DNA from: Camellia lanceoleosa | Lineage: Eukaryota > Streptophyta > Magnoliopsida > Ericales > Theaceae | Length of the DNA stretch: 64,000 nucleotides | Direction of reading: 5' to 3' | NCBI GenBank assembly: GCA_025200525.1 | Contig: CM045758.1 | Span: 225,452,667-225,516,666, forward strand | Shown: positions 10,690 to 22,863 of the stretch, piece after piece | Layout: the number at the start of each line of letters is the position of its first letter | How positions within the stretch are numbered: position 1 is the first letter of the stretch | Position numbers and translations under genes: made by a program | Notes under the pieces: model-generated | Database searches by the model: none | What the model was told of the DNA's origin: nothing | What the model saw: only the letters and a program-made list of their open reading frames with translations

Positions 10690-13600
10690 ATGGCAACTTC
10701 ATTGCATTTTTGTGGAGTCAAAAATCCTCACCCTTCTTTTTCGAGGACAAATTTGCATTGCCAGCTTCGTTTTGCTGTATCTGCGGCTTCACTTCCTGGA
10801 TTATGTACTAGAGCTATAGAAACTTCCTGCACAAGGAGAGTTTTAAGAGTGAATTGCGAGGGAACAACTGTCCATGTGCTTGAGAGGAATAAAATTCAAA
10901 ATCAAAATTGTGATGGGGTCTTCCATGAGCTGACATGCGTTATGAAGTTTGGTGGATCATCAGTGGCCTCATCTGACAGGATGAGAGAGGTTGCTGACCT
11001 TATTCTCAGCTTCCCAGAAGAGAGGCCTGTCATAGTTCTCTCTGCTATGGGAAAGACTACTACCAAGCTTTTACTGGTATACTTGATTCTTACTGTGTTT
11101 CATATTTTGTTATCTAGTCTTCAAATTTTTTCCATCGTCTGAATAAGGTGTCAACTCAACTGAAATCGGTCTTTTGTGTACCAGGCTGGAGAAAAGGCTG
11201 TCACTTGCGGTGTTTCCAATGTCTCTGATGTTGATGAGTTCAATTTTGTGAAAGAATTGCACCTCAGGTCGGAAATCTTTTTTGCTTTCATGTTCCCCCT
11301 CCTCCCCCCTCTTATCTGGATGATGAAAATTTGCATTTATATTTTATCTTTTAAATTCCTTCTTATTGTACATATATATGCATTATTAGGACTATGGATG
11401 AGCTAGGAATTGACAGGTCCACTATTTCAAGTAAGTTCCTTCGTTTCCATGAAGTTCTCTTGTTCTATGTTGATATGAATTGAATTCCTTCAACTTGTAT
11501 AGTCTTAATTGTTACATATATATATATATATATAAATTTTTTTTTTCTTTCTGTAAAACAACTTCAATATACTAACTAGTAACTTTTCATTCATTATCTT
11601 GCTACTATATCCCAATACCACCACTTACACACTCTGCCATTGTCTATTTTTTTGCTTCATGGAACGATGTGCATCAAATTCTATTACTTCTTTGGAGAAC
11701 ATTTAGGCTGCTGCATATTTGGGAAAATTAAATTTCAGAAATAGTACACTGAGATATTGCCTTTTATAAAAGTAAACCAAACTCTTATTTTAAAAAATAA
11801 ACAACATTGGCAACCTAATGCCAATTCAATGAAATAAAAACTTATTCCACGTTTATGATTTTCATGGACTTTTGACTTACCTAGTATTTATTTATGGGGC
11901 ATAAATAATGTTCATTGACCATGTACTTTTTCAAATGATACTAATACTTTTTTTTTTTTTAAAGTGAGATGTTCATGCATTCTTACTTGTGTATGTTTTG
12001 GTTATGTTTTTAATTCTGAAAATATTTTACAGCACACCTAGAAGAATTGGAGCAACTTCTGAAGGGAATTGCTCAAGTGAAAGAGTTAACTCTACGTACG
12101 AGAGACTACTTAGTCTCATTTGGGGAGTGCATGTCGACAAGAATTTTTGCATCATATTTAAGCAAAATTGGTGTTAAAGCTCGCCAAGTATGTTGTTTTC
12201 TGATAGTTTATCTAATTTTTTGTTTTTTAACTTGCTTGCTTATCCCCTTTGTTTTACATTTGAGATAAACTTGAAAGTCTAGTATTGCTTGATAATTTTT
12301 TTTGACCTTATATGAGACAGTACTAGTTAAAACCAAAAGGAAAAGATTCACATGTGATACGAAAAATTGAAATGGTCAAGTACATGTAGGGCTTTTGATT
12401 GGTGTAGTTATTGATTTATTGAGTTCCATGAACAATTTTGTTGTATTGTAGGTTGTCTATTGGATTTCTACTTGTGCATGTATATCATTATCTGAGGCAT
12501 CTTGATCCTTTTGAATCTTCATCTACCCGCATCCCATTTTGCAATAGTCTTTTACTGATGAAAGAATGTTGGAAGCCTCTTTACTTCTTTCAAGCTTGTA
12601 ATTTGTGGTTGAAAGAAGTACATATAACTTGATTCTGTAAACGTCTTTTGGACATTGACATTTGTCTCAGTTAAATGACTTTAAATGTTTCTTTCTGTTA
12701 ACTTTCTGACATATAACCTAACCCCGTAAATGTAATATACTTCCTTCTGTCACCTGTCCTGCTGGTTAAAATGTCTGTTGTACTTTCAGGTACCTTATTA
12801 ATGATTTCTCTGATCATGACTAAATACAATGATGTGCATCATTTTGCAGTACGATGCATTTGATATTGGTTTCATAACGACAGATGACTTCACAAATGCG
12901 GATATTCTGGAAGCAACTTATCCAGCTGTTGCAAAGAGGTTACACAGTGATTGGATTAGTGATCCTGCAATTCCTATTGTTACTGGCTTCCTTGGAAAGG
13001 TCTTCCTGCCTGTTGTTCCTTGATAGTTTTCCTCTTTAAAAGTCATATCTGCTTGAATCTTGACCATTTGAGTGACTATCTTAATGATATTTTAAATCCA
13101 TTATGATTGCAGGGCTGGAGATCTTGTGCAGTGACTACATTAGGTAGGGGTGGTAGTGATTTGACAGCCACAACCATTGGTAAAGCCCTGGGGTTGCGAG
13201 AAATTCAGGTCAGTGCTTACCCGAAATACACTTATGTCAGAAGTTGTTCATATATCTGCATATGTATACATGGATATGGGATAACATTATAAATAGCATA
13301 CTATGGAACAGTGTGAAACAGTGTATTCTTATGAGCTCTAGTTGTATGAAATTTTAATTCAGATTCTATAATTTGTAATTGCGCAACTTCCATACAAGTT
13401 TCTAGACAAATAAGAACCTGTTTTTCAATCCATTACAGGTGTGGAAGGATGTTGATGGTGTTTTGACGTGTGATCCTAACATATATGCACGCGCAGAACC
13501 TGTGCCATATCTAACATTTGAGGAGGCAGCAGAGCTTGCTTATTTTGGTGCTCAGGTATCATTTTAGGGAAATTCTACTATACACACCCCCTACCATATG

Positions 13601-16600
13601 CACCCCTAAGTTATATCATTTTCTTCTTTAATTATGACTAATTTTCTTCTTTAGTTATGACCTTGTTGTAATTGTGACTTATGAGATCTTTGGTTATGTG
13701 TCATGTGTTGTTTGGTTGTGATTTTTTTTTTTTTTTAGTTATGACTCTGAAAGTATGAAATTGTGTCATTTTCTTCTTTAGTTATAAGGTGCATACGGTA
13801 CACACCATTTGAGAGGTGTGCACCATAGTCTTTCCCATCATTTTATGGGATGCATTGCTTTGTACTTATTATTAATTTTTTGCATGGGCTTGGTATGGCC
13901 TCGGGTTATAATTTGCATTTGCATGAAATATCTTGTTTCTATTTGTGCATTCTTTTATGCTTATCCTGTACTAAATCTGTCACAGTAGCGCGAATTACTT
14001 GTCACAATAGCTGGATTTGCAGCTAAATCTTGTCGGGGGACTTTCTGCATATGGATTCAGCTTGATAATTTGAAGCAATTGTCCAAGTTCTCATGCAAAG
14101 TACAAGGGAAAACTTCCCCCCACCTCCCACCCTCCCAAAAAGAAAAAAGAGTATGGGAATTTTAAAAAACAAGAAAGAAAAGGTTGAGTCTGGATGCCAA
14201 ATTTCTGGAACCAGCCAACAGATTTTAGCTCAAATATATCCTCAGCATTATTCAGACCTGCTCTCTTAATCTAAATCTGGCCATATATGCAATTAATTCG
14301 ATTTTAAGAACTGCTCCTAACCTGACCACAGTTCTTAACTGGCAGTAAAAACTCGATTTATTGTGTTTGTCCCTAGGACCTTTTGACTGTGCTTTTCTGG
14401 ATAACAAGTAAGACTGGGTAATTGTGTGGTTGAACTCACTGGATTTTTGAAAGCTATGAACCTTATTATATTTTTTCTCATCATGCTTTTTGATTATTTC
14501 TAGTTGCTGAAATTGATAGACTTTTTTTTTTTTTTAACCAGAAGTACTTTTGATGACCCTTTGGTATACACAAGTTTGTAACTCATTAATGCATCCTAGA
14601 TACTTGTTGGTTGCTGCATAATTTGACAAAGTTGTAAGTTGATAGATTGCTTTGCTTTGATTTGATAAATAATAATGAATTTGCTAGATGCATTGTTTTT
14701 GTGCTTTTAAAGGTCCTGCATCCACAGTCCATCAGGCCGGTAAGAGAAAGTGATATTCCTGTTAGGGTTAAGAATTCTTACAACCCTAAAGCTCCAGGTA
14801 CCCTCATCACTAGAGCAAGAGATATGAGTAAGGTGTGTAGCAACATCCTCTGCAGTAAATGAAACCCATTATTTTATAGGAAATGTAAACAGCTTATAAC
14901 ATGCAATTTTCTAATTATAGGCAGTACTGACTAGCATTGTCTTGAAACGGAATGTGACCACGTTGGATATTGTTAGCACTCGCATGCTTGGTCAATATGG
15001 CTTCCTTGCCAAGGTAAAGGAGCTAAGTACTGTGTGAAGTGCTTTTTGTCCTTGGGTTGGTTCCATTGCTCTTCTAAGCTTTAATGCACTATGCATGGAA
15101 TTGACTTCTGTGTAGGTATTCTCAACCTTTGAAGATTTAGGCATTTCTGTGGATGTTGTAGCTACAAGTGAAGCTAGTATTTCCTTGACTTTGGATCCAT
15201 CAAAGCTCTGGAGCAGGGAGTTGATTCAGCAGGCAAGCGTACGATATCGTTCTTCGTCTAGGTTTTCATCCCTACATAGTTCATGTTGACTGTTTGGAAA
15301 AAACTTTTTTGCCATATGGATGATCTCTTTGAATGCATGAACCCCTTTAATGGGTGCCCATGTTGATACTGTATGCAAGGAGTTTGATAAAATGAAACCC
15401 TAATTATTTATAATCACTTTACCAAATACAATATGCTTTCAATCTTTTTGGTATTGGATATAGTGACAAAGTTTTATCTTCTCTAGTGCTTCAACTGTGA
15501 ATTTCTAACCTTATTTGGTATTATGTCTTCTTTGAACAGGAGCTTGACCATGTTGTGGAAGAACTTGAAAAAATTGCAGTTGTAAATCTACTTCAGAAAA
15601 GATCAATTATATCTCTGATTGGGAATGTTCAAAGGTCATCGCTGATACTAGAGAAGGTAGTGTATCATACTATACTTTAGAGTTTGTTTGGACTTCTTGT
15701 TTTTTGTGTGGTATTTTATGTTTTGGTGGGACTGAGTGACTCCCTTGTCCTGTGGTGATACATTTGTGTGGATTACGTAATTTTAATTTATCTCCCTTCT
15801 GTTCTTTTCTTTCTTTTTCTTTTTTCTATAACACATATATATCTTCACAGTTTTTGACTTCCCACGTAAATGTTCTATTAAAACTCGTCTTAGCGGTCAT
15901 TAGGAAATCACTCTTATTCGTTCTTTCAAACACTCAAGTAATCCCCTATATTCTTGATCTTTGTGTTCTGTATTGCATGGTGAGTAGCATTGTTCACCCT
16001 TTAATGAAGCCAGATTCGACCATCATTGGCTTCTCATTTGTGTATGACTATTTGGTTCTGATTTTGATTCTTTCTCTTGGGTGCATTTTCTGGCAGGTGT
16101 TTCGTGTCCTTCGCACCAATGGGGTCAATGTTCAGATGATCTCTCAAGGTGCATCTAAGGTATTTAGACAACCATATCCTTTTCTCTCTTGCATGTATTT
16201 TGGTATGGCATAATTCAGCTCTCAGACCCACAATGAAGTCTTTATCACAATGACCACCTATTCACATATGTTCAATGATTCAGGATGTAGCACTAATTGT
16301 GCCATTTTAGTAAATTCTGATTTCAAAAGTACCTTGGTAATAGTAATTTTAAAAAATATAAATAAAATACTAAGGGTACAAAATCAGATCATCGGGAATT
16401 ATATATTTTGTTCTCATCTAGTAACTCTAAGTTGGACAATATTGCGTCTGCGTAGACATTCTTGCACTGGATGTGGTTATGAAGTCTCGAGTTTGCGGAA
16501 GAAAATGGTTTACATTTTTTTTTTCTCTTCATGTGTTTTAAGAGATTATTTTGTTGTTGCTGCCAACCAGGTTAACATCTCATTGATAGTACATGATAGT

Positions 16601-16720
16601 GAGGCAGAACAATGTGTGAGGGCTCTCCACTCTGCCTTCTTTGAGAGTGATATGTCAGAACTAGATTGGGAATGTGGATCTCAGAATGGTTCCTTTTCAG
16701 TTTTGCCAAATGGATGTTGA
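10690..16720 (+). CDS. AK: Aspartate kinase, monofunctional, chloroplastic (13 coding exons)
   Basis: Aspartate kinase phosphorylates L-aspartate with ATP, the first step of the plastid pathway to Lys, Thr, Met and Ile. Coding exons: 10690-11076, 11185-11267, 11390-11430, 12033-12187, 12850-12999, 13113-13208, 13439-13555, 14713-14832, 14921-15013, 15116-15232, 15540-15656, 16097-16159, 16571-16720. All junctions keep frame, giving about 562 residues, close to plant AKs. Residues 1-80 look like a transit peptide (Ser/Arg-rich, few acidic). The kinase signature KFGGSSVAS is at about 86-94, [11 protein letters not shown] lies mid-domain, and [12 protein letters not shown] is at about 280. Two ACT domains follow from about 384 ([35 protein letters not shown]), the lysine-sensing type. 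There is no homoserine dehydrogenase domain, so it is not the bifunctional form. Intron 10 has a GC donor (CAG|GCAAGC); a GT six bases further would add Ala-Ser in frame. The first ATG in the last 5' exon is used and follows a long poly-T tract. Confidence 0.95.
13567..13836. mobile_element. MULE-type MITE in aspartate kinase intron 7, 9-bp target-site duplication
   Basis: A 270-bp element with ends GGGAAATTCTACTATACACA and, as reverse complement of the right side, GGGAAAGACTATGGTGCACA. It is flanked by a perfect 9-bp direct repeat ATCATTTTA at 13558-13566 and 13837-13845. A 9-bp duplication is characteristic of Mutator-like elements. The interior holds a tandem of TCATTTTCTTCTTTA(A/G)TTAT units. 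It sits 11 bp downstream of the exon 7 end and leaves the GT donor intact. Confidence 0.85.
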
Positions 16721-18767
16721 CCGGCTTCTAGATCAACGGTAATTGATGTGTTCTCTAGATATGGTTACATTTTAAACCGAGGAGTTACCTGTTACAATTA
16801 TTAGGATGTAGTATGCAAAACTATTCTTGTTTGATGGATATCAAATATATCCAATGGTTTATGCAATAAGGTCTTTGTAGCAGTTGACTGTGTCAGAAAT
16901 AGATCAAAGACTCTTAGATTTTATTCTAAATTCACTTGTATTTTTTTTCCTATTCATTCTTTCAAAGGACCCGTTTTTGTCCTCTGTACTGGTGGTGGGC
17001 AATTGGATAATGGAAAATGCATTCTGTTGTAATTGCTATTATTATCCTCCAGTCCAGTGTGGATGCTTTTGGTTAAAATAGTGGCCAGAGTTGGTTTTTT
17101 ATTCAGCATTTTTATTTGAATCATTAACACTACTGTTGTTACTGGATGGATGGTATCAAATTGCAATGGAGGTGAACAAAATACTTCGGTCATGTGTGTG
17201 GTCTTATTTTACAATTTTTGTTAGCCTCTGAAAATTACTTATATTGGTGAATTTGGTCAACCTTCCCCTGGAGGAAGGGGCAGGGAAATGTGCCCAACAA
17301 GTTTTGATGAGCGCTGCTATGTTAGTTAGCAGTATTAGTGGTAGGTTTTTTACTTTTGATAACAGAAATCAAAATTTGGTCACTGCAACATTACTATTAC
17401 TAATTTATGGGCGCAAAAGACTACCTACAATGAGACCCCGGCCAATTGCCCCAAGTAGTTATGAAGAGGGCAATTAGGTGTCAAGGTAAGTGAGATTTCA
17501 AGTTTTTCTTGGTTTTTTTTAAATGCAGTCCCAAGTGTATGTAAATTTATTTTATTGAGCCAGGTTAAGTTGAACTAAGGAGCTTCAAATATGCTCAATT
17601 TTGATTTGTTTACCTAATGAAATAGTTTCAAATAAAATTAGTAAGTTAAACATGAGTCGAAGTTAAATACCCCCACCAAAATTAAAGTTCAACTCCTTGA
17701 AGGAGGTTCTCGACAATTTGCTCAACAAGAAGAGGAAATGAAATTTGGTATAGTTTTGTAGATATGGAGTTTATGTCGTGAATGGATGTGGAGAGAATCA
17801 CTCTTCTTTCTTTGACATTTGATGTTGTTGATCCTTCTCGGTTTTTGAACACCTGAAAATGACATCCTCTGTATGTTCTTTCTTTGCTATCCATCCCTGG
17901 AAAGACTTTCAATGAAATTCAGTGCCTGACTGCTTTAGAAATACAATTTCTGAACAGATCAAGTGTTGTCAGCAATTAACATAGGCATGGGGCACCATCT
18001 CATAAACAGCCTGACCTAGGCAACAAAAATACAGGATGATCACTATGTGGAAAGTGAATCAGCAATGATTTCCTCAGTAGCAGCAAAAGGGAGAGAACCC
18101 TGGAAGAAGATGCAGCCATCCTCAAGTAAGAAGCGGTGTTGCTGGTGCATGTGCTTCCTTCATGTGTAAACTAGCAATGCCCTTGCAATTTCCAGCATCA
18201 ACCTTGAGGTTATGGGTTCAACTCACGGGGCAACCACTTTGTGCACTATGCTAAAAGTTAAGTGTATACCCAATCTTTCTCCTTCTAAATACACATTAAT
18301 GTATACTAATTGGGTATTGTTTTTATGAAGATCCATTTCTTCTGCATACATGTTTGGAGGAGGGACCATCAAGATCCACTACTGGTTTCCCAAATTAACT
18401 GCACCAAAATTGAGACCTAAAATTTGTTAGACGGTTCCTCAATTGGGCTCCTATCAAGAGCTTATTTTGATCAACGGAGTAAATAGAATAAGAAATACCT
18501 CAATAAACTTTGTCACTATGTTTATACACGCGGAAATTGATGATGCAAATCCAATGAGCATTGCATGGGCTTCAGAGATTTGTAGTTTTGCCCGTCTCTC
18601 GGAGTAAGTAATTACACAATCTGTGCGAATTCTCCACAGAAACTCACTTTCCCTAGTCACTGCATTTTCTCCAGAGTAAAATCGTAGCGTCTGGCTGTCG
18701 CCTTGGATTTATCCCCTTGATTTGGCCTGCTGCCAGTGAAAGAAACCTTCCCCTTTGGTCCACAAAA
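16721..18767. other. 3' flank of aspartate kinase and intergenic DNA up to the PPR gene
   Basis: The first few hundred bases are the likely 3' UTR of the kinase gene. The rest shows no convincing gene; short open frames at 16884-17081, 17244-17477, 17682-17912 (-) and 18454-18660 (-) have no recognisable domains. GAGGTTATGGGTTCAACTCACGG at about 18208-18230 resembles a tRNA/SINE B-box but is not backed by a clear A-box or tail. 18660-18767 is the expected 3' UTR of the minus-strand PPR gene. Confidence 0.4.
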
Positions 18768-21243
18768 TCACCAATAATCCCCACATGAGCAGAGCCCATA
18801 TCTAAAATGATGGAATCTGCTTGAATCCCTCACTGTAATTTCACGACCAACGATCTTTGAAATCACCTTGATTGCAGCATGGCAGTCTGTACAGGCCCTT
18901 AAGTTCTTCATCACCAGTATTGATGAACCCTCAGGGGTACTGATTAATGCAAATGCAATAGCTAAGCGCTCACTGTGATGTTTAAGGGACTCCACTTTGA
19001 TTTCCTCATCCACATTGTGAAGGGCACAACTTAGGTCGGGCTTGTACCCTTCTTCTTCCATCTGCAGAGTCAACATTTCAATTTTTCTCCTGATCTCATC
19101 CATTTGTGGGTGGATCTTATCATTTGCGGAGAATACATGAATCTTGTGTCTTATTTCTACCCAACTATAAGCAGGTACCTTTTTAACTCCTCGATCCCTC
19201 ATGGCCTTCTTCACCTTCCCAACATTTTCCCACTGGCCTGCCGCTGCATATATATTAGACATAGTGACATAAGAACCAGCATCTCTAAGCTTGTCCATGT
19301 TGAATAGTTGGTCTGCTGCTTTTTTAGCAAGTTCTTGGTTCCTATGGATTCTACATGAATTTAGAATTGATGACCACAAGATCTCATCGGGTTTGAATGG
19401 CATTTGAGCCATTAACTTCTCCGCTTCATTGAATCGTCCACTTCGACACAAGACATCAACCACAGATGCATAATGTTCTCTTTTTGGAACAATTTTATAG
19501 ATTTGAGTCATGGAATTGAAATACTGCAAACCTTCTTCAACAAGACCTCGGTGGCTGCAAGCAGTTAGTACACTGAGGAAGCTTACTGAATCCGGTTGGA
19601 GACCTGACTGAACCATCTGTTTGAATGACCTCATAGTGGCCTCGCCGTCCCCATTCTGAGCATTAGCCGAGATCAACGCATTCCAAGAGACTACATTTCT
19701 GTCTGGCATTTCTTGGAAAGTTTGAATGGCACCTTCTATGGATCCACATTTTGCATACATGTCTAGAAGTGCACTACCACAGAAAACATTGGACATGAAT
19801 CCCGATCTGATTAGGCATGAGTGGAATTGCTTTCCTTGTGAAATTGAAGCCAAATTTGCTGAAGCTCTTAGCACGCTTGCAAAAGTGGCCTGGTCAGGGC
19901 GTACATTAGCTCTATGCATATTGTTGAATAGTTTAAGGCCTTCTTCATGGAGTCCTTTCTGAACATAAGCTGAGATCATGGCTGTCCATGGAACTGAGTT
20001 TATGTGGGCCAGATTGGCAAATACCATATTGGCTTCTTTAAATCTGTCACATTTGGCATACATGTCCACCAGCGAATTCCCTACCAAAGATTCTGAATCA
20101 GCTGCTGTCACAATTGTTTGGGAATGAATTTGCCCGCCCATTTCTAAATTTGATGTATTTGCTGCTATGCTCAACATGGTTGAGAAAGGCAATTGTCTCC
20201 TATCAAACCCAGTGAGCTGCTGTAATTCACAGAAGAGATGAAGTGATTCTTTGTATTGCCCATCCCATGCATATCCCGTGATTATCACATTATAAGAGAC
20301 ACCATCCAACTCCGGCATCTCATCAAAGAGTTTTCTTGCATAATAAATGCAGTCATGCTTTGAGTAGAAATCCAGCAAGGCATTGCCCACGAACACATTC
20401 CAAACAAAATTGGTCTTGAGCACAAAACCGTGAACTTGTTGCCCAAGAGCAATGCCGTCTAACAATGCTGGCCCATAGCACTGCGGCAAAAGTAAACTCA
20501 GTTGGCTTCAAACCCAAATTTTGCATTTCTATAAACAGGTGTATGGCAGCTTCATTCAGTCCATCTTTAGTGTACCCCGTTATCAAGGCATTGAATGTGA
20601 CAGAATCTCTGGCAGGCATTGCCTTGAAAAGCTCAAAGGCCGGATCAAGACAACGACATTTGCAATAGGAATCAAGCAAGCTGTTGCAAACAATAAGAGT
20701 TGAATCATGTCCGAATTTGACGATATGGGCATGAATTTGAACTACTTGTTTTCCCGTGATGGAATCATCGCATCCAGATAGGAGAGTCGCAAATGTCACG
20801 TAATCTGGGTCAGTCCCCACCTGCGCATCTCTGTATAGGCTAAAAGCTTGCTTGGGTTGATTATGATGAGAATACCCACCAATCAAGATGGTCCAAGTGA
20901 CAGCTGTGCGATCAAGCATGTGATCAAACAGTTGTCTTGCTTTTGAAAGATTGCCGGACTTGACATAAGACGAAATCAACATGTTGGCAGAGACAACATT
21001 TTGGTGAGGCATTTGGTCGAACAGTCGGCGTGCGAGTGAAAAATCGCCTCTTCTGAGCAAATTGCAGAGTTGGAAGTTGGAGCGACATGTATTGGGGTCG
21101 AAACCAGTTTTGATGATTCGGGCGTCCACCAAATTTCGAACACTGAGGAATTGGTGTTGCGACTTTGGGCATCCTCTTATAGTAGCAGCGGCAGTTAGAA
21201 GAAGATGGTGGTGGTTTTGGAATGAGATCATTCGTGGTTTCAA
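18768..21243 (-). pseudogene. DYW-class pentatricopeptide repeat protein, At2g01510-like, with one frameshift
   Basis: An intronless minus-strand gene of about 825 residues. The 5' part (21243 down to about 20470) starts MKPRMISFQNHHH and contains PPR units such as VVSANMLISSYVKSGNLSKA and VTFNALITGYTKDGLNEAA. It leaves frame after FTFAAVLWAS. The 3' part resumes in another frame at LDGIALGQQVHGF near 20470. It continues through P/L/S repeats (NSLVDMYAKC, SALLDMYAKCGSIEGA), the E/E+ motifs (KKVPAYSWVEIRHKIHVF) and a DYW domain with HSERLAIAF, CTDCHAAIK and the terminal CSCGDYW. DYW proteins are organellar C-to-U RNA-editing factors, and the domain carries the HxE...CxxC deaminase-like zinc residues. 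From memory the order and wording resemble Arabidopsis At2g01510. The only break is a shift of one or two bases near 20470-20480. That could be a natural null allele or a sequence error, so the gene may be functional. Confidence 0.9.
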
Positions 21244-22863
21244 AACTGTTGACTGTGTTTCTTTTACAATTAATTTTTAGATACTTTTAGACTAGAAGAC
21301 TCAATTTAAAAAATAAAAACTCGTTGAAGAAAACAAAGAGAGTGTTTATATTTCGTTTTCATGGAATGGTGTTCAATTTTTAAAAGTTTTTTAGGGTTTT
21401 GAAATTTGATTCTTCAAATTCGTTTTAGATATACATTTCACAATTTCATACATTTTTTTCTTCTCTCTTTTTTAATTTCTCAACCAAATACAGCTTTAAT
21501 ATTTAAAAGGTTTAAAAATAAAATACTAAAAAAAATAAAATAAAATAAAATAAAAAAATATTAGAATAAAAGCTGACCCAAAATGCTGTTGACATATAGT
21601 TCTATACCATACAATTTACCCAAAATGCTGTTGACATCTAAATACAATTCAAACTCTTTTCAATTCACCTATACCATACAATTTACACAATGTGCCAGAA
21701 TGTTTGTGGGAAATGAGTCGTTGATAATTTAGAAGCAATAAATTACAGAAGTGGCATGAAAATTATTGCACTGAGTGCCATTTTGGGAAGTTGGCAAAAA
21801 GTCAACGTTTTTGGTGTGTTGCTAAAAACTCAAGTTGCCAAAAACGCCCCAAATTCCCATTTGGGAAGACCAAAAACGCCACCCCTAAATTTATCAAATT
21901 ACCCTTTAAAAAATTTTGATTAATTAATTTAAAAATCAAAAAGTAAGGATATTTTAGTCATTTTGGAGTGATGTGACACTTAAAAAAATATTAAACCAAA
22001 AAGTAAAAAAGCCAACTTTTTACCAACTTCCCAAATCACTTTCAAAAAAGTCAAAAAGCTTAGTAAAAAGCTAAAAACCAACTTTTTACCAACTTTCCAA
22101 AACAGCCATGAGAAAGGAAGGTCTTTTTTAGGTTTGGCATCCACAATTCCACCTTATGATGTTATGTTAAGGAGGAGGTGTTTGTAGCTTGTGAGTGTAC
22201 TGCAACTGCAGCCCAATCTCAAACAAATGCGAGTCTCTGTATTTCTTAAACGCACTCCTTTCCTATTAAAGCCAATCTGGTGTTCAGCTATGTGCTTTCT
22301 CTATGTTTTTCCTTTTTTTTTTTTATTTTTTTTTTTAACTTCACCCACCCATAATGACGCACAAAGGTAATTGAACCTTACATAATTGAGTGTAAAATAA
22401 ATTAAAAGTTCACACCTTATCATACCCCATATTGTGAGTAAAAATGTAGAATTTTTTTAAAAGTTTCAAACATTTTCCCCCAAATAATTGAGACTCCCAA
22501 TTTTACCCACATTGACATGACTAGCTACATATCAATTTTTCATTTGTTACAAACTCAACCATCTAATCTCTCTTGCCATGTCATTGTGAATAATTTGTGA
22601 GTGTCCAGCATTTCTGGAAATGAAACTCAAAACCTGGCTGTGGAACTCAGCATTAAACAGACCAATTGCTCACTGATCGATTGGTCTGATGGTTCGGTTC
22701 TAATAGTAACCTCTTATTCATTTAAAAATATACAGGGAACCAAAAAAAAAACAGATGTAAGTTATTATTTGTTGCCATCTAACAGCCACAGATTCTTGCT
22801 TGGAGTTCATATCATCAAAATATACAGATTCTAGTTTTACACAAATAGTGTTTGCGACAGCTT
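21244..22863. other. Intergenic DNA between the PPR and RING genes
   Basis: 5' flank of the PPR gene on the left and 3' flank of the RING gene on the right (both minus strand). Besides the MITE at 21777-22107 there is a near-duplicate of about 40 bp (CCCAAAATGCTGTTGACAT followed by TA..., at about 21579 and 21619) and long T runs near 22312-22338. No gene is seen. Confidence 0.5.
21777..22107. mobile_element. Tourist-like MITE, copy 2 of the 5609-5964 family
   Basis: The left end is TGCCATTTTGGGAAGTTGGC and the right end is CCAACTTTCCAAAACAGCC, an imperfect inverted repeat. It shares the internal words CAACTTTTTACCAACTTCCC and GAAAAACGCC-type pieces with 5609-5964. The target-site duplication is not clear. 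Confidence 0.6.

Noticed and set aside
15752..16213. A 153-codon open frame in the aspartate kinase gene
   Set aside because: It is intron 11 read through into exon 12; only 16097-16159 is coding, with acceptor TGGCAG.
17682..17912. Minus-strand open frame as a retroelement or small gene
   Set aside because: The product has no domain I can name and no supporting start or flanking context.
18120..18330. tRNA-derived SINE
   Set aside because: Only a B-box-like GGTTCAACTC word is present; the A-box, tail and duplication are not convincing.
18454..18660. Small minus-strand gene downstream of the PPR gene
   Set aside because: No recognisable family; it lies in the probable 3' flank and is short enough to be chance.
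18768..21243. Two separate PPR genes
   Set aside because: The two open frames overlap and together make one continuous protein in the expected domain order; a single frameshift explains the split.
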